DNA from: Rahnella sp. AA
GTDB taxonomy: Bacteria > Pseudomonadota > Gammaproteobacteria > Enterobacterales > Enterobacteriaceae
Length of the DNA stretch: 64,000 nucleotides
Direction of reading: 5' to 3'
Assembly: GCF_002834385.1 (NCBI RefSeq)
Contig: NZ_PITQ01000005.1
Coordinates: 310,001-374,000 of the forward strand
Part shown: positions 46,091-55,495 of the stretch, one piece after another
Layout of the letters: each line of letters begins with the position of its first letter
How positions within the stretch are numbered: the first letter of the stretch is position 1
Notes under the pieces: generated by a model
What the model saw: the letters and a program-made list of their open reading frames with translations, nothing else
Told to the model about the DNA's origin: nothing
Database searches by the model: none
Program-made: the position numbers and the translations under genes

Positions 46091-48085
46091 TTAAAATCTT
46101 GCGCTGATCCCCGCATTGTATGACGTTTGTTCGCCGGAATCCAGGCCGGTGGTCTGGGAGACGGCGGCGAAGGCGGAAATGCTGTGGGTGATCTGGACGT
46201 TGGCGCCCACGGTCATGTCGACCCAGTCGTCGTCCTGCTCGCCGGTGGTGCGGCTAAAATGCGTGCGGGTGGATTTGATGGCGCCGGTCGCGGTATAGGT
46301 TTTGTCGCCGAACTGGCGGTCATACGTGACCTGTGCATACGGATTCACGATGCCCAGCTCCGCGTTCAGACGCCAGCCCAGCGCGCCGATTTGTGAGTGC
46401 GAGGTCTGGTCGCCAAAGCGCATCGACGTGCTGTTATTGCCCTTCTCGCTGTAACCCTCAATGCTGCTGTAATCCCAGCTGTACTGCGCCACCGGGCCGG
46501 TTTTCAGCACCGGTAAAATCGGGAAATCCCAGCCGGCGGTGATGCGGCCGCCAATCTGCTTACCGTCGGTTTCGCCGCGCTCAGTGCGGGTGGTTGGCCC
46601 GAGTTTGATGCTGCGGTTGATGTCGTCATAATTCAGCGAGCCGTAGTGGACATCGCCGTTGATCCAGCCGTTTTCGGCGATTTTCACGCCGGTAAACGCC
46701 GTCGCCATCCAGCCACGTGTGCGGTAACTGTAATGGTCAGTCGGATCCTGTTTATCGTCGGAACCGGAAATCATCAGCCCCATCATCCAGCGATCGGTCA
46801 TCTGATAATCCATCCCGATATTGAGCGAATTCGAGGTCAGGGAGCCATCACCCAGCGACGGGTAAATTTTGCTGTCCGCACTTTGCCCGGCGTAACCGCC
46901 GAACATGCCGAAGGTTCCGGCGTCGTTATCCTGTGTGCGTAATTGCTGATAACGGCTGTCGAGAATTCCCTGCGTATTTCGCGCCAGTGCCAGCGAGCCC
47001 TGATTCAGCGCTGTGGCTTCCAGCGGGCCGTTGAGCACGGACTGCATGTATTCAGCGATCAGCGCGTGCGCCTGCGGTGTCGGGTGAAAGTGGTCAGCAA
47101 ACAGAAAAGCTTTGCTGCTGTCGAAACCCGGCAGATTTGACGTACATTCGGAAGCTGAAGTCCCGACCGGGCATGCCGTGCCCGCCGTATTCGCGAACCC
47201 GTACAGCGCCGGATCGGCGATCACTTCATTGAACAAACCGTTAATGTCCACGCGCGCAATATTGCCGCCGGTTTTCGCCAGCGCAATATCCTCGGTCGTG
47301 TTGTAAGTGTCGGTCAGCCCGCCTGCGACGTCCTTCAGTGCGTCATAAGCGGCGGCCAGCCCTTTCGCAATCACATCCTGAACCAGCGGAATATTCGAAC
47401 CTTCGGCCGCCGCGGCCGCAAGCGCGTTATGAATCGCTTCGGTACGCGCTGCGGCGTCCGGCGTGTTCTGCGCATTCAGATATTGATAGGCCGCTTCCAG
47501 CGCCTGCTGCTGAACCGGCAGCAATCCGACCTGAATAATTCCTTCCATCAGCACCGGCGTCAGCCCAATATTTGGCACCGTCGGCACAATCACCGTTCCG
47601 GCACCCGCTTTCAGCAAATCGTTTACCTGGGACGCGGCCTGCGTCGCGCTGTTGGTGGCGATATCCAGCGCGTTCAGCGGATTGAGCGCCGCCGCCGCCA
47701 GATCGTTTCCGCCAATCCAGTGAATATACAGCCCGTTGGGATCGGCTTTGCCACCGGTCGAGGCCAGATAACTTTTCACCTGATCCTGCGTGGTGTAATC
47801 AGAATCCAGCCCCGGCACCGCGACGCCGCCGCCTTCGGCATAGTTCAGCCCGCCTTGTGACGAAGGTTTTAAGGTTATGCCGATATCGTTCGCCAGGATC
47901 TCGTCATAAAGCTGATGCGTGCTGCTGTCGAAGGTCCAGCGGCCGATATTGCCGGTATCACTCAGACTGTCGCCAAAAACATAAAGCTGATCGTAAGCCT
48001 GTGCGGAAACCTGCGTTCCGAGGCAAAGCGCCACGGCGAATGCGCCCTGCGTCAGCCGTGTTGCGTACTTTTTTGTGCCTGCCAT
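46091..48085 (-). CDS. GDSL esterase autotransporter (EstA/ApeE-like)
   Basis: 664-aa self-secreting lipase/esterase. A signal peptide runs to about residue 30; the GDSL domain follows with nucleophile Ser40 (YVFGDSLSDTGN), the GxND block HWIGGNDLAAA and the catalytic DHFHPTPQAHALIAEYM near residue 350. The C-terminal 270 residues form a beta-barrel ending in the aromatic NAGISARF. It resembles Pseudomonas EstA and Salmonella ApeE, surface esterases that hydrolyse short-chain esters and affect motility or rhamnolipids in EstA. Divergent to tag. The upstream GGAAAACAGGTTTATGGC gives the start. Confidence 0.92.
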   Translation of the reverse strand: MAGTKKYATRLTQGAFAVALCLGTQVSAQAYDQLYVFGDSLSDTGNIGRWTFDSSTHQLYDEILANDIGITLKPSSQGGLNYAEGGGVAVPGLDSDYTTQDQVKSYLASTGGKADPNGLYIHWIGGNDLAAAALNPLNALDIATNSATQAASQVNDLLKAGAGTVIVPTVPNIGLTPVLMEGIIQVGLLPVQQQALEAAYQYLNAQNTPDAAARTEAIHNALAAAAAEGSNIPLVQDVIAKGLAAAYDALKDVAGGLTDTYNTTEDIALAKTGGNIARVDINGLFNEVIADPALYGFANTAGTACPVGTSASECTSNLPGFDSSKAFLFADHFHPTPQAHALIAEYMQSVLNGPLEATALNQGSLALARNTQGILDSRYQQLRTQDNDAGTFGMFGGYAGQSADSKIYPSLGDGSLTSNSLNIGMDYQMTDRWMMGLMISGSDDKQDPTDHYSYRTRGWMATAFTGVKIAENGWINGDVHYGSLNYDDINRSIKLGPTTRTERGETDGKQIGGRITAGWDFPILPVLKTGPVAQYSWDYSSIEGYSEKGNNSTSMRFGDQTSHSQIGALGWRLNAELGIVNPYAQVTYDRQFGDKTYTATGAIKSTRTHFSRTTGEQDDDWVDMTVGANVQITHSISAFAAVSQTTGLDSGEQTSYNAGISARF

Positions 48086-48267
48086 AAACCTGTTTTCCTG
48101 AAGTTTCAGCGGCGCATGCCCCTGATTAAATGTAAGGAATTCGTAATGAATGGCTTTAAATATTGTTCAGATCCGACCAGCGTCAAGTTCGTGACAGGTA
48201 AATTGCGACGTTGCAGAGTTATCCGAGAAACCACACACTGGAGCCACGCTTTCAAGGAGAAAACGAG

Positions 48268-48834
48268 ATGACGCGCTGCAGCTGGGTTTCAAAAGAACCG
48301 ATTTACCTCGATTACCACGATAAAGAATGGGGCGTGCCGGTCAAAGATGGCCGTGAGTTATTTGAAATGCTGTGCCTCGAAGGCCAGCAGGCCGGGCTTT
48401 CGTGGATAACGGTGCTGAGAAAGCGCGAAAATTATCGCCAGAACTTCCACGCGTTTGATCCGGTGAAAATTGTCAAAATGACCGACGACGACGTCGAACG
48501 CCTGGTGCTGGATGCCGGTATCATTCGTCATCGGGGAAAAATCAAAGCCATCATCGGCAACGCACAGGCTTATCTGGCGATGCAGGCCAGCGGCGAGGAC
48601 TTCTCAGATTTCATCTGGAGCTTCGTGGGCAATCAACCGGTCATCAATAATCCACTCGGCCCGGAAGGCGTTCCGGCCAAAACGACGGTGTCCGATGCAA
48701 TGTCCAAAGCACTGAAAAAGAAAGGCTTTAAGTTTATCGGCTCAACGATTTGTTATGCCTTTATGCAGGCGGCAGGCCTGGTGAACGATCACCAGTCTTA
48801 TTGCTTCTGCCATCCGGCGAATCAGCCGTCATGA
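48268..48834 (+). CDS. tag: DNA-3-methyladenine glycosylase I
   Basis: 188-aa base-excision repair glycosylase removing 3-methyladenine. The zinc-snap residues Cys4 and His17 (MTRCSWVSKE, DYHDKEWG) and the C-terminal His/Cys pair (DHQSYCFCH) are present, as is catalytic Glu38 (CLEGQQAGLSW). The start MTRCSW follows AAGGAG; an upstream extension was rejected. The stop overlaps the yiaC start (ATGA). Confidence 0.95.
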   Translation: MTRCSWVSKEPIYLDYHDKEWGVPVKDGRELFEMLCLEGQQAGLSWITVLRKRENYRQNFHAFDPVKIVKMTDDDVERLVLDAGIIRHRGKIKAIIGNAQAYLAMQASGEDFSDFIWSFVGNQPVINNPLGPEGVPAKTTVSDAMSKALKKKGFKFIGSTICYAFMQAAGLVNDHQSYCFCHPANQPS

Positions 48835-49274
48835 TCCGCCTTGCGCAGCCCGCCGATCACGAAGCCATTCTGTTGCTCTGGCTGCGCAGTTCCCTGATCT
48901 CTCATTCTTTCATTGCCGAATCCTACTGGATTGAAAGCCTGCAAATGGTAAGGGAAGATTTTTTGCCTAAAGCCCGGACCTGGGTTGAGTGTGACGAAAA
49001 AGGTCATATCGGCGGGTTTATCAGCGTGCTGAATCAGCAGTTTATCGGCGCGCTGTTTGTGGAAGAAAGCCGCTACGGCGACGGCACAGCACAGCGCCTG
49101 ATGGCCGCAGCCAAAACGGAATATCCGGTTCTGTTGCTGGAGGTGTATCAGCAAAATCACCGGGCGATGGCGTTCTATCGCAAGGAGAACTTTGAGATCA
49201 CCGCTGAAACTTGCCACCCCGGAACCAACCTGCCGACATGGATCCTTCGCTGGTACTCTCCCCTTTCCGGATAA
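48831..49274 (+). CDS. yiaC: GNAT lysine acetyltransferase YiaC
   Basis: 147-aa GNAT protein like E. coli YiaC, a protein lysine acetyltransferase that affects motility. The start MIRLAQPADHEAILLLW overlaps the tag stop by four bases, the same pair order as E. coli tag-yiaC. The acetyl-CoA segment is GALFVEESRYGDGTAQRLM. In E. coli bisC comes next before yiaD; here it is absent. Confidence 0.92.
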   Translation: MIRLAQPADHEAILLLWLRSSLISHSFIAESYWIESLQMVREDFLPKARTWVECDEKGHIGGFISVLNQQFIGALFVEESRYGDGTAQRLMAAAKTEYPVLLLEVYQQNHRAMAFYRKENFEITAETCHPGTNLPTWILRWYSPLSG

Positions 49275-49487
49275 GCCTCCAAATCTGCAAAAACGGATAA
49301 CCGGAATTCTCCTACTGCTTAATCCTTCAAAATTACGCATAAAGAGCGCCAGAACGCCGCAGGGCTGAACTCTGCCTGTTGCATTTGTTTATGTTTTGAC
49401 ACCTTTTTATGTGCAACTTGCCGTTAAGAGCGCGGTCATAATGCAGCAGTAAAGTTCTAAAAAATAAACATCCAGAAAGGAATTACG

Positions 49488-50150
49488 ATGAACAAAAGAC
49501 TTCTAGTAGTTGCGGGCGTGCTGTGTGTGACGATGGGCCTGTCAGCCTGTACTACCAACCCTTACACCGGGGAATCAGAAGCAGGCAAAGCGGGCATCGG
49601 TGCCGGGCTGGGCGCCGCACTCGGCGCTGGCGTTGGCATGCTTTCCTCATCCAAGCACGACCGCGGCAAAGGCGCGCTGATCGGGGCAGCGGCGGGGGCG
49701 GCACTGGGTGGTGGCGCAGGTTATTACATGGATGTGCAGGAGTCTAAACTGCGCGATAAAATGAAAGGCACCGGCGTCAGCGTGACCCGTCAGGGCGACA
49801 ATATCGTGCTGAATATGCCGAACAACGTGACCTTCGACACCAACAGCAGCACGCTGAAACCGGCAGGCGCGAACACGCTGACCGGCGTGGCGATGGTACT
49901 GAAAGAGTATCCGAAAACCGCCGTAAACGTCGTCGGTTATACCGACAGCACCGGTACCCGTGCACTCAATATGAAACTGTCGCAGCAACGTGCTGACGGC
50001 GTGGGCAGCGCGTTGATCACACAGGGCGTTGAAGGCAGCCGTGTGAGGACAACCGGCGCAGGCCCGGATAATCCGATTGCCAGCAACAGCACTGAGGCCG
50101 GTAAAGCGCAGAACCGCCGCGTGGAAATCACCCTCAGCCCGATGCAATAA
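49488..50150 (+). CDS. yiaD: OmpA-like lipoprotein YiaD
   Basis: 220-aa lipoprotein like E. coli YiaD, an outer-membrane protein linked to BAM-complex function. A lipobox is seen in VTMGLSACTT (Cys21), then a glycine-zipper region (GIGAGLGAALGAGVGML, GAAAGAALGGGAGYYMD) and a C-terminal OmpA-like peptidoglycan-binding domain (NVTFDTNSSTLKPAG, NMKLSQQRADGVGSAL, NRRVEITLSPMQ). AGAAAGGAATTACG is a good ribosome site. Confidence 0.94.
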   Translation: MNKRLLVVAGVLCVTMGLSACTTNPYTGESEAGKAGIGAGLGAALGAGVGMLSSSKHDRGKGALIGAAAGAALGGGAGYYMDVQESKLRDKMKGTGVSVTRQGDNIVLNMPNNVTFDTNSSTLKPAGANTLTGVAMVLKEYPKTAVNVVGYTDSTGTRALNMKLSQQRADGVGSALITQGVEGSRVRTTGAGPDNPIASNSTEAGKAQNRRVEITLSPMQ

Positions 50151-50169
50151 TCGAGTTAATATCCAAAAT

Positions 50170-50197
50170 TAAAACGGGGCCTCAGGGCTCCGTTTTA
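50170..50197 (+). terminator. Terminator of yiaD
   Basis: Stem AAAACGGGGCC / GGGCTCCGTTTT (one mismatch) with a short loop and trailing T/A-rich sequence. A related half sequence recurs near 54265. Confidence 0.78.
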
Positions 50198-50485
50198 ATT
50201 AAATAACGGACTAGTTCGCTTAAATTAAACGTATCACTTGAGATACTAACGATAGATAACAACGCGCCACCTCAGCATCAATTTATTATTTATATACTTT
50301 ACCGCGACGGTATAAATTGTTTATATATTTAAAACAAACAAAACCTGAAAGACATATTGAAAAAACTAACAATGATTTTAATAAATAATTAATCCTTCAT
50401 TTCTATTCGTGACGACGACCCTTAATTATTACAACTTGCGTAGTTTATAGTGGGCCTCATTTTAAAAGGAAAATAAGGCCCGAAA
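50198..50485. other. AT-rich upstream region of the S6 protease gene
   Basis: About 290 bases, strongly AT-rich with runs of A/T that differ from neighbouring genes, and no plausible gene. The lower base content continues into the first part of the protease gene, suggesting it was acquired horizontally. It presumably contains the protease promoter. Confidence 0.55.
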
Positions 50486-53400
50486 ATGGAATGGAAACCG
50501 AATTTATTCGTTACACTACTATCCTGTGCAATATTTAATACATATGCGGGCGTGATGCGTGAAGACGTATCCGTTCAGGATTACCGCGACTTTGCCGAAA
50601 ACTTGGGTAAATACACGCCTGGCACTGAAAATATTGAAGTGTTTAAAACTGATGGCACATCTGCCGGCTTTCTTAATTTCCCGATGCCGGATTTTAGTTC
50701 TTCAGATGACAGCGCCGTTGCGACGTTAATATCACCGTCTCATATTGTTAGCGTTGCACATAATGGGGGTTATGGCGGGGTTAAATTTGGAAATGGCGCA
50801 AAATATTCCTATAGCTTTAAAATTATTAGCAGGAATATAGATCCTTCAGGTAAAGATTTTCATACCCCACGCTTAAATAAAGTTGTCACTGATGTAGCCC
50901 CCTCCTCCATGGTCATCGCCAATGACGTACGCAACGATCATGAGCGATATAAATATTTTTCGCGTGTCGGCTCAGGTACTCAATATCAGATCGACGCAGC
51001 CACACAAAAAAATAAATGGCTAAGCGGAGCTTATAATTGGATAAGTGGCGGTACGATTGTAAACCCCACTTTTGAAAACTGGCGGTTGCGGTGGACAAAT
51101 TATGGCCCGAAAGATTCACGTGTACAGCCTTTCAGCAGTGCGGGGCAAGGGGGTGACAGCGGGAGCCCGCTCTTTGTCTACGACAGCCTGGAAAAACACT
51201 GGAAGTTATACGGCGTTTTAACGTCTGGCTCAGATTACGGCGTTTATAACATCACGACTTATGCCTTGGATTTGCAGACAGCATTTATACAATCCGTCAT
51301 TAATGCAACGACCGATCCCGATGTCACAGATACGAAAGCGGATGGCAATATTCACTGGGGCAAGCTGGCGATAGCTCAGGGCAACTCTCAGTGGAAATGG
51401 CATGGCCTGAATTATGCGTTGCCCACTCAGGCCAGTTATGAAGAACTGAATACGACACACGACCTGCGTTTTAACGGCGAGGGCGGGCTGATCGTACTGG
51501 ATTCTTCCGTCAATCACGGCGCGGCAAAACTCCAGTTTTCCAATGATTATCGGGTTATCTCAGCGGAAGGAGCAAACTCAACCTGGGTCGGTGGCGGTGT
51601 TGAAGTAGATGCAGGTAAAACCGTCAGCTGGGAAGTTAATGGGCTCGCGGGCGATAACCTTCACAAAATTGGTGAAGGCACGTTGCATGTTAATGCCACT
51701 GGAGTTAACGGAGGGGGATTGAGGGTTGGGGACGGCACTGTCATTCTGGCACAACACGCCGATCAACATAATCAGCGGCAGGCATTTTCCACCGTCACAC
51801 TGGTCAGTGGCCGCCCTGTAGTACAGCTTGGCGATGCCGGCCAAATTACGGGGGACCAAATACAGTTCGGTACGCGCGGGGGTACGCTGGATCTCAATGG
51901 CTATGATCTGTCCTTCACCACCATTAATCATAATGACGCGGGTGCCGTTATTGCCAATACCAACGATGCTCATGCGTCTACGGTGACATTGAACAACACT
52001 TCCGCACAGGTATTTGTCGGCCATTTAGGCTCTGCGGAGCATCCCGACTCACTCAATATTGTCTACGCTCCGGTCGGAAATCAAAGCTGGAACTTCGCGG
52101 GTGGCGGCAATGTTAACAACATGGCATTGCAAGCTGGAACCACGATTTTTAGCGGGCGGCCCACACCCCATGCAGCCAGAGTGGTATTCAGCGATGACTG
52201 GATTAACGAAAGCTACCATGTGAATAATCTGCAGGTAAAAAGCGGTGCACATTTCGTTCTGAATGAACATGCATCCCTGTCTGGTGGCGTCACGCTTGCT
52301 GAACAAGCTGACATGGTCATGGCAGGCAAAACACATTTTACCGGCAATATTGAGGTGAACAAACTCGCGAAACTGATCATGGTGAATGATCCAACAACGC
52401 TGGCCAGCACCGATGGCTCCGCAGACAACTGGCTTATCGGTCGCGTGACAGGGGAAGGCTCGCTGGAAAAATATGGCGGCAACACCCTGTTCTGGAAGGG
52501 TGAAAATACCCTGAACGGTGGGGTTACTGTTTATGGTGGAACCCTGAATCTTGATGGCTCTGTAAATTCTGATGTGCATATGTACGAGGGTACAACCCTG
52601 GCAGGTGTCGCCACAGTCAATAATCTCACGCTGGGCGATAGCGTTTCGCTGCATCCTTTTGATGATTCAAATTCGGGGCTGCTAAAAGCGGGGAGTTTTG
52701 CCGCTGTTTCACAAACAGTGACTGGAAATTTAGTGGCTGCAAATAATACCCGTCTTAACTTACGCAGCTACCTGGGCGAGCAGCAATCTGCGAGTGATAC
52801 GTTGCTGGTTGCGGGGAATGTTGATGCAACACGGGAAGCCATAACGATACAGGTTGATCTGCTCGGGGAAGGTTATATGACCGATCTGAACAGTAGCGGT
52901 ATTGCAGGGGCTAAAGAAGGGATGTCACTGGTACAAGTAGGTGGAATGTCAACTAAAGACAGTTTCCAGCTTGAGCATGGTTATGTCGCCAATGGCCCAT
53001 GGCAATATTCACTTTATGCGTTTGCACCCGGCAAAAGTGACGAAGCAGGCCGTAAAGTTAGCGGCAGTGGCGGGTACTGGGATTATCGTCTGGAATCTCG
53101 CTATCTGACTGAGGGCGATGAACCAACGCCCGTTCCAGACCCAACACCGGATGAACCAGTTGTGATCCCAGATCCCACTCAAGATGTGCCTGATAGCGGA
53201 GCTTACGATCCTGTTACGCCTTTGCAGCCAAGCCGGCTTGCTGTCATTCCACAGGTTCCGTCTTACTTATCGTTGCCATCCGCGCTGCTCAGTTATAACA
53301 GCAGAATAAATCAGACATTTCGTAATCTGGCGCAAACCTCGATCATGGCAGGGAAAGAGAGCGAACATTACCCGGTCTGGTTGCAGTACATCAATGGTGA

Positions 53401-54211
53401 AGACACCTATCATTCCTCCCTGGATTTTGCCCATTATGGTTACGATTACACCCAGAAAGAGCAGGGCTGGCTGCTGGGTGGGAAAGTGATGCATCTGGGT
53501 AATGATGAGCAATATCTGGCGTGGAATGTAGCTATCTCAAACGCCGACTTGAAAGTGACTCCGGATGCCAGGGACGGCAACAGCGAAGGGAATTACACGA
53601 CGTATGGCCTGACCTCGCAGCTCACCTTCCGCCATCAAAACGGATGGACCTTTGACCTCGGCGCGGATATCACAAAATACGATGGAGATGTTTCGACCGA
53701 TGCGCGCGGTAAAGTGGCCAACATTGACGCTTATTCCTGGAGCGGTACGCTTGAAAGTAGCTACCCGTTTGTCTTTGGCGACCACGAAATTGCTCCTGTA
53801 GTGGGTGCGGGTATCCAGGTATTAAAGGTGGACGACTTCACCGATATAGACGGTACTGCAGTGCACTACGACAATATCGTTCGCCCAACCGGGCAAACTG
53901 GTGCCCGTTATCGTTACAAACTACGCAATAGCGCAGCGGGTAACCTGATGTTCTACTCCAACGCTTATCTCACCAAAGACTTCAGCAATACGCCGGATGT
54001 ATGGATTGGCAGCGCCCGTAATCACGATAACGCTTCCACGTTCAATATGGGAATGCCGGGGAGTTCGGCAAGTATTGATGTCGGTATCATTAGTGAGATT
54101 ACCCCCCTCATCTCAGTGAATACTGGCGTTCAGTATCAGCAGCGTTTAAGTCGTAGCGATGAAGGTATCAGCTCATGGCAGGCAAATGCCGGCATGAGGA
54201 TTACGTTCTAA
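50486..54211 (+). CDS. S6-type serine protease autotransporter
   Basis: 1241-aa autotransporter of the IgA1-protease/SPATE family. A short signal peptide (about 21 residues, TLLSCAIFNTYA) leads to a chymotrypsin-like passenger: His92 (SVAHNGGYGG), Asp124 (GKDFHTPRLNK) and Ser225 (GQGGDSGSPLFVYD) are the likely triad by alignment. Long beta-helix repeats follow, then a proline-rich linker (near residues 877-915) and a C-terminal beta-barrel of about 280 residues ending ANAGMRITF. The signal lacks the extended N-terminal region of SPATEs. It stands alone, and is convergent with nothing. Targets are unknown. Confidence 0.88.
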   Translation: MEWKPNLFVTLLSCAIFNTYAGVMREDVSVQDYRDFAENLGKYTPGTENIEVFKTDGTSAGFLNFPMPDFSSSDDSAVATLISPSHIVSVAHNGGYGGVKFGNGAKYSYSFKIISRNIDPSGKDFHTPRLNKVVTDVAPSSMVIANDVRNDHERYKYFSRVGSGTQYQIDAATQKNKWLSGAYNWISGGTIVNPTFENWRLRWTNYGPKDSRVQPFSSAGQGGDSGSPLFVYDSLEKHWKLYGVLTSGSDYGVYNITTYALDLQTAFIQSVINATTDPDVTDTKADGNIHWGKLAIAQGNSQWKWHGLNYALPTQASYEELNTTHDLRFNGEGGLIVLDSSVNHGAAKLQFSNDYRVISAEGANSTWVGGGVEVDAGKTVSWEVNGLAGDNLHKIGEGTLHVNATGVNGGGLRVGDGTVILAQHADQHNQRQAFSTVTLVSGRPVVQLGDAGQITGDQIQFGTRGGTLDLNGYDLSFTTINHNDAGAVIANTNDAHASTVTLNNTSAQVFVGHLGSAEHPDSLNIVYAPVGNQSWNFAGGGNVNNMALQAGTTIFSGRPTPHAARVVFSDDWINESYHVNNLQVKSGAHFVLNEHASLSGGVTLAEQADMVMAGKTHFTGNIEVNKLAKLIMVNDPTTLASTDGSADNWLIGRVTGEGSLEKYGGNTLFWKGENTLNGGVTVYGGTLNLDGSVNSDVHMYEGTTLAGVATVNNLTLGDSVSLHPFDDSNSGLLKAGSFAAVSQTVTGNLVAANNTRLNLRSYLGEQQSASDTLLVAGNVDATREAITIQVDLLGEGYMTDLNSSGIAGAKEGMSLVQVGGMSTKDSFQLEHGYVANGPWQYSLYAFAPGKSDEAGRKVSGSGGYWDYRLESRYLTEGDEPTPVPDPTPDEPVVIPDPTQDVPDSGAYDPVTPLQPSRLAVIPQVPSYLSLPSALLSYNSRINQTFRNLAQTSIMAGKESEHYPVWLQYINGEDTYHSSLDFAHYGYDYTQKEQGWLLGGKVMHLGNDEQYLAWNVAISNADLKVTPDARDGNSEGNYTTYGLTSQLTFRHQNGWTFDLGADITKYDGDVSTDARGKVANIDAYSWSGTLESSYPFVFGDHEIAPVVGAGIQVLKVDDFTDIDGTAVHYDNIVRPTGQTGARYRYKLRNSAAGNLMFYSNAYLTKDFSNTPDVWIGSARNHDNASTFNMGMPGSSASIDVGIISEITPLISVNTGVQYQQRLSRSDEGISSWQANAGMRITF

Positions 54212-54264
54212 TAAAGCAAATGAATATCCACCTCTTTGAGAGGTGGATATTACACTGACAATAA

Positions 54265-54290
54265 GAACGGAGCCTCAGGGGTTCGTTTTT
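54265..54290 (+). terminator. Possible terminator of the S6 protease gene
   Basis: AACGGAGCC...GGGTTCGTTTTTC forms an imperfect hairpin followed by T5, about 55 bases after the protease stop and upstream of the LacI start. Confidence 0.5.
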
Positions 54291-54346
54291 CGTTTATGCT
54301 ATTCTCCGCCAAAGCCTCTTCCCCCACCTGCGCAACGGAACTCAGC

Positions 54347-55354
54347 ATGTCGCTAAAAGCTATCGCGAAAGATCTCGGTCTCTCTGTCACCACCGTCAGC
54401 CGTGCGCTGAACGGTTACGATGACGTTTCAGCAGACACCAAAGCGCGGGTTCAGGCGGCGGCAGATTTACGCGGTTATCGCCCGAACACCCTTGCCCGCC
54501 GGTTGAAAATGGGCAAGATCGATGCCGTCGGTCTGATTTTCCCGTTCACTTCACACCCTTTAAGCAATTCTGCGTTCATCGAAATGGTCGGCTGTATTAC
54601 CCGCGAACTGGCGAAATATGAAATCGATTTGCTGCTGGTGCCGGACGAACTCGGCACATTTTCGTGGCGGCGGCTTATCGAAAGTAAACGCGTCGATGCC
54701 ATGCTGGTGGCGCATACGCTGGATAACGACCCGCGCCTGCTGGATTTGCAGCAGCGTAATTTCCCGTTTCTGGCGCTGGGGCGCAGCCAGTGTCTGACGC
54801 AGGATTACGCCTGGTTTGATTTCGATAACCGCGCCGGCATGCAGATGGCGGTCGATCATCTGGCCGCGCTCGGCCACAGCCGTATCGCGTTTCTCGGCGA
54901 GAACAATCAGCAATCGTTTATTGGCCAGCGCCATCAGGGTTATCTCGATGGTTTGCAGGCAAACAACCTGCCGCTCAATCCAGGTTACGCGCATAAAGTC
55001 AGCCCCAGCCGCCGTGCCGGTTATCAGGCCACGCAGGCGCTGCTGGCGTTACCTCAGCCGCCAACCGCAATTGTCTGCGACTGTAATATGCACGGCGAAG
55101 GCGCGGCGCTGGCGTTGCACGAAGCTGGTTTACTGCTCAGCGGCGGCGTTTCGCTGATTATTTTTGACGGATTACCTTCCGACAGCGTGCCCGACGTCGC
55201 CGTCACGGCTGTCCGTCAGGGCACGCGCGAAGCGGTCGGGCTGCAAATTGCCGACATGACGCGGGCGCTGATCCGCAATGAGCCGGTAAACAATTTGCAG
55301 GTACTCTGGCAGCCGGAATTACAGGCGGGCGTCACCGCACATCCACCACGCTGA
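54347..55354 (+). CDS. LacI family regulator (probable alpha-galactoside repressor)
   Basis: 335-aa repressor with an N-terminal helix-turn-helix (MSLKAIAKDLGLSVTTVS, RALNGYDDVSADTKARV) and a periplasmic-binding-like core with the usual DFDNRAGMQMAVDHLAALGHSRIAFLGE and effector-domain segments. It resembles raffinose/melibiose-type RafR proteins, and sits directly upstream of aga and a LacY-family permease on the same strand, with a perfect 18-bp operator between. The start MSLKAIAK was chosen by alignment; upstream in-frame codons are not family-like. Confidence 0.9.
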   Translation: MSLKAIAKDLGLSVTTVSRALNGYDDVSADTKARVQAAADLRGYRPNTLARRLKMGKIDAVGLIFPFTSHPLSNSAFIEMVGCITRELAKYEIDLLLVPDELGTFSWRRLIESKRVDAMLVAHTLDNDPRLLDLQQRNFPFLALGRSQCLTQDYAWFDFDNRAGMQMAVDHLAALGHSRIAFLGENNQQSFIGQRHQGYLDGLQANNLPLNPGYAHKVSPSRRAGYQATQALLALPQPPTAIVCDCNMHGEGAALALHEAGLLLSGGVSLIIFDGLPSDSVPDVAVTAVRQGTREAVGLQIADMTRALIRNEPVNNLQVLWQPELQAGVTAHPPR

Positions 55355-55414
55355 TACTTCCCTTTTAGATTATTTTTCCACTCTATATCACAAATTTGGA
55401 CGGTTATATTTCCA

Positions 55415-55432
55415 ATCCGAAACGTTTCGGAT
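55415..55432. promoter_or_regulatory. LacI-family operator upstream of the alpha-galactosidase gene
   Basis: Perfect 18-bp palindrome ATCCGAAACGTTTCGGAT, core AAACGTTT typical of LacI-family sites, 63 bases upstream of the aga start. Probably bound by the adjacent LacI protein. Confidence 0.85.
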
Positions 55433-55495
55433 CAATAGTTACTCCACAAAATCGCGTTTTATCGCTGCATTTTACCCTTGTGGAGTTGTGACAAT

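Noticed and set aside
48750-48830. Upstream extension of yiaC into tag
   Set aside because: The ATGA overlap start at 48831 matches the E. coli YiaC length and N-terminus.
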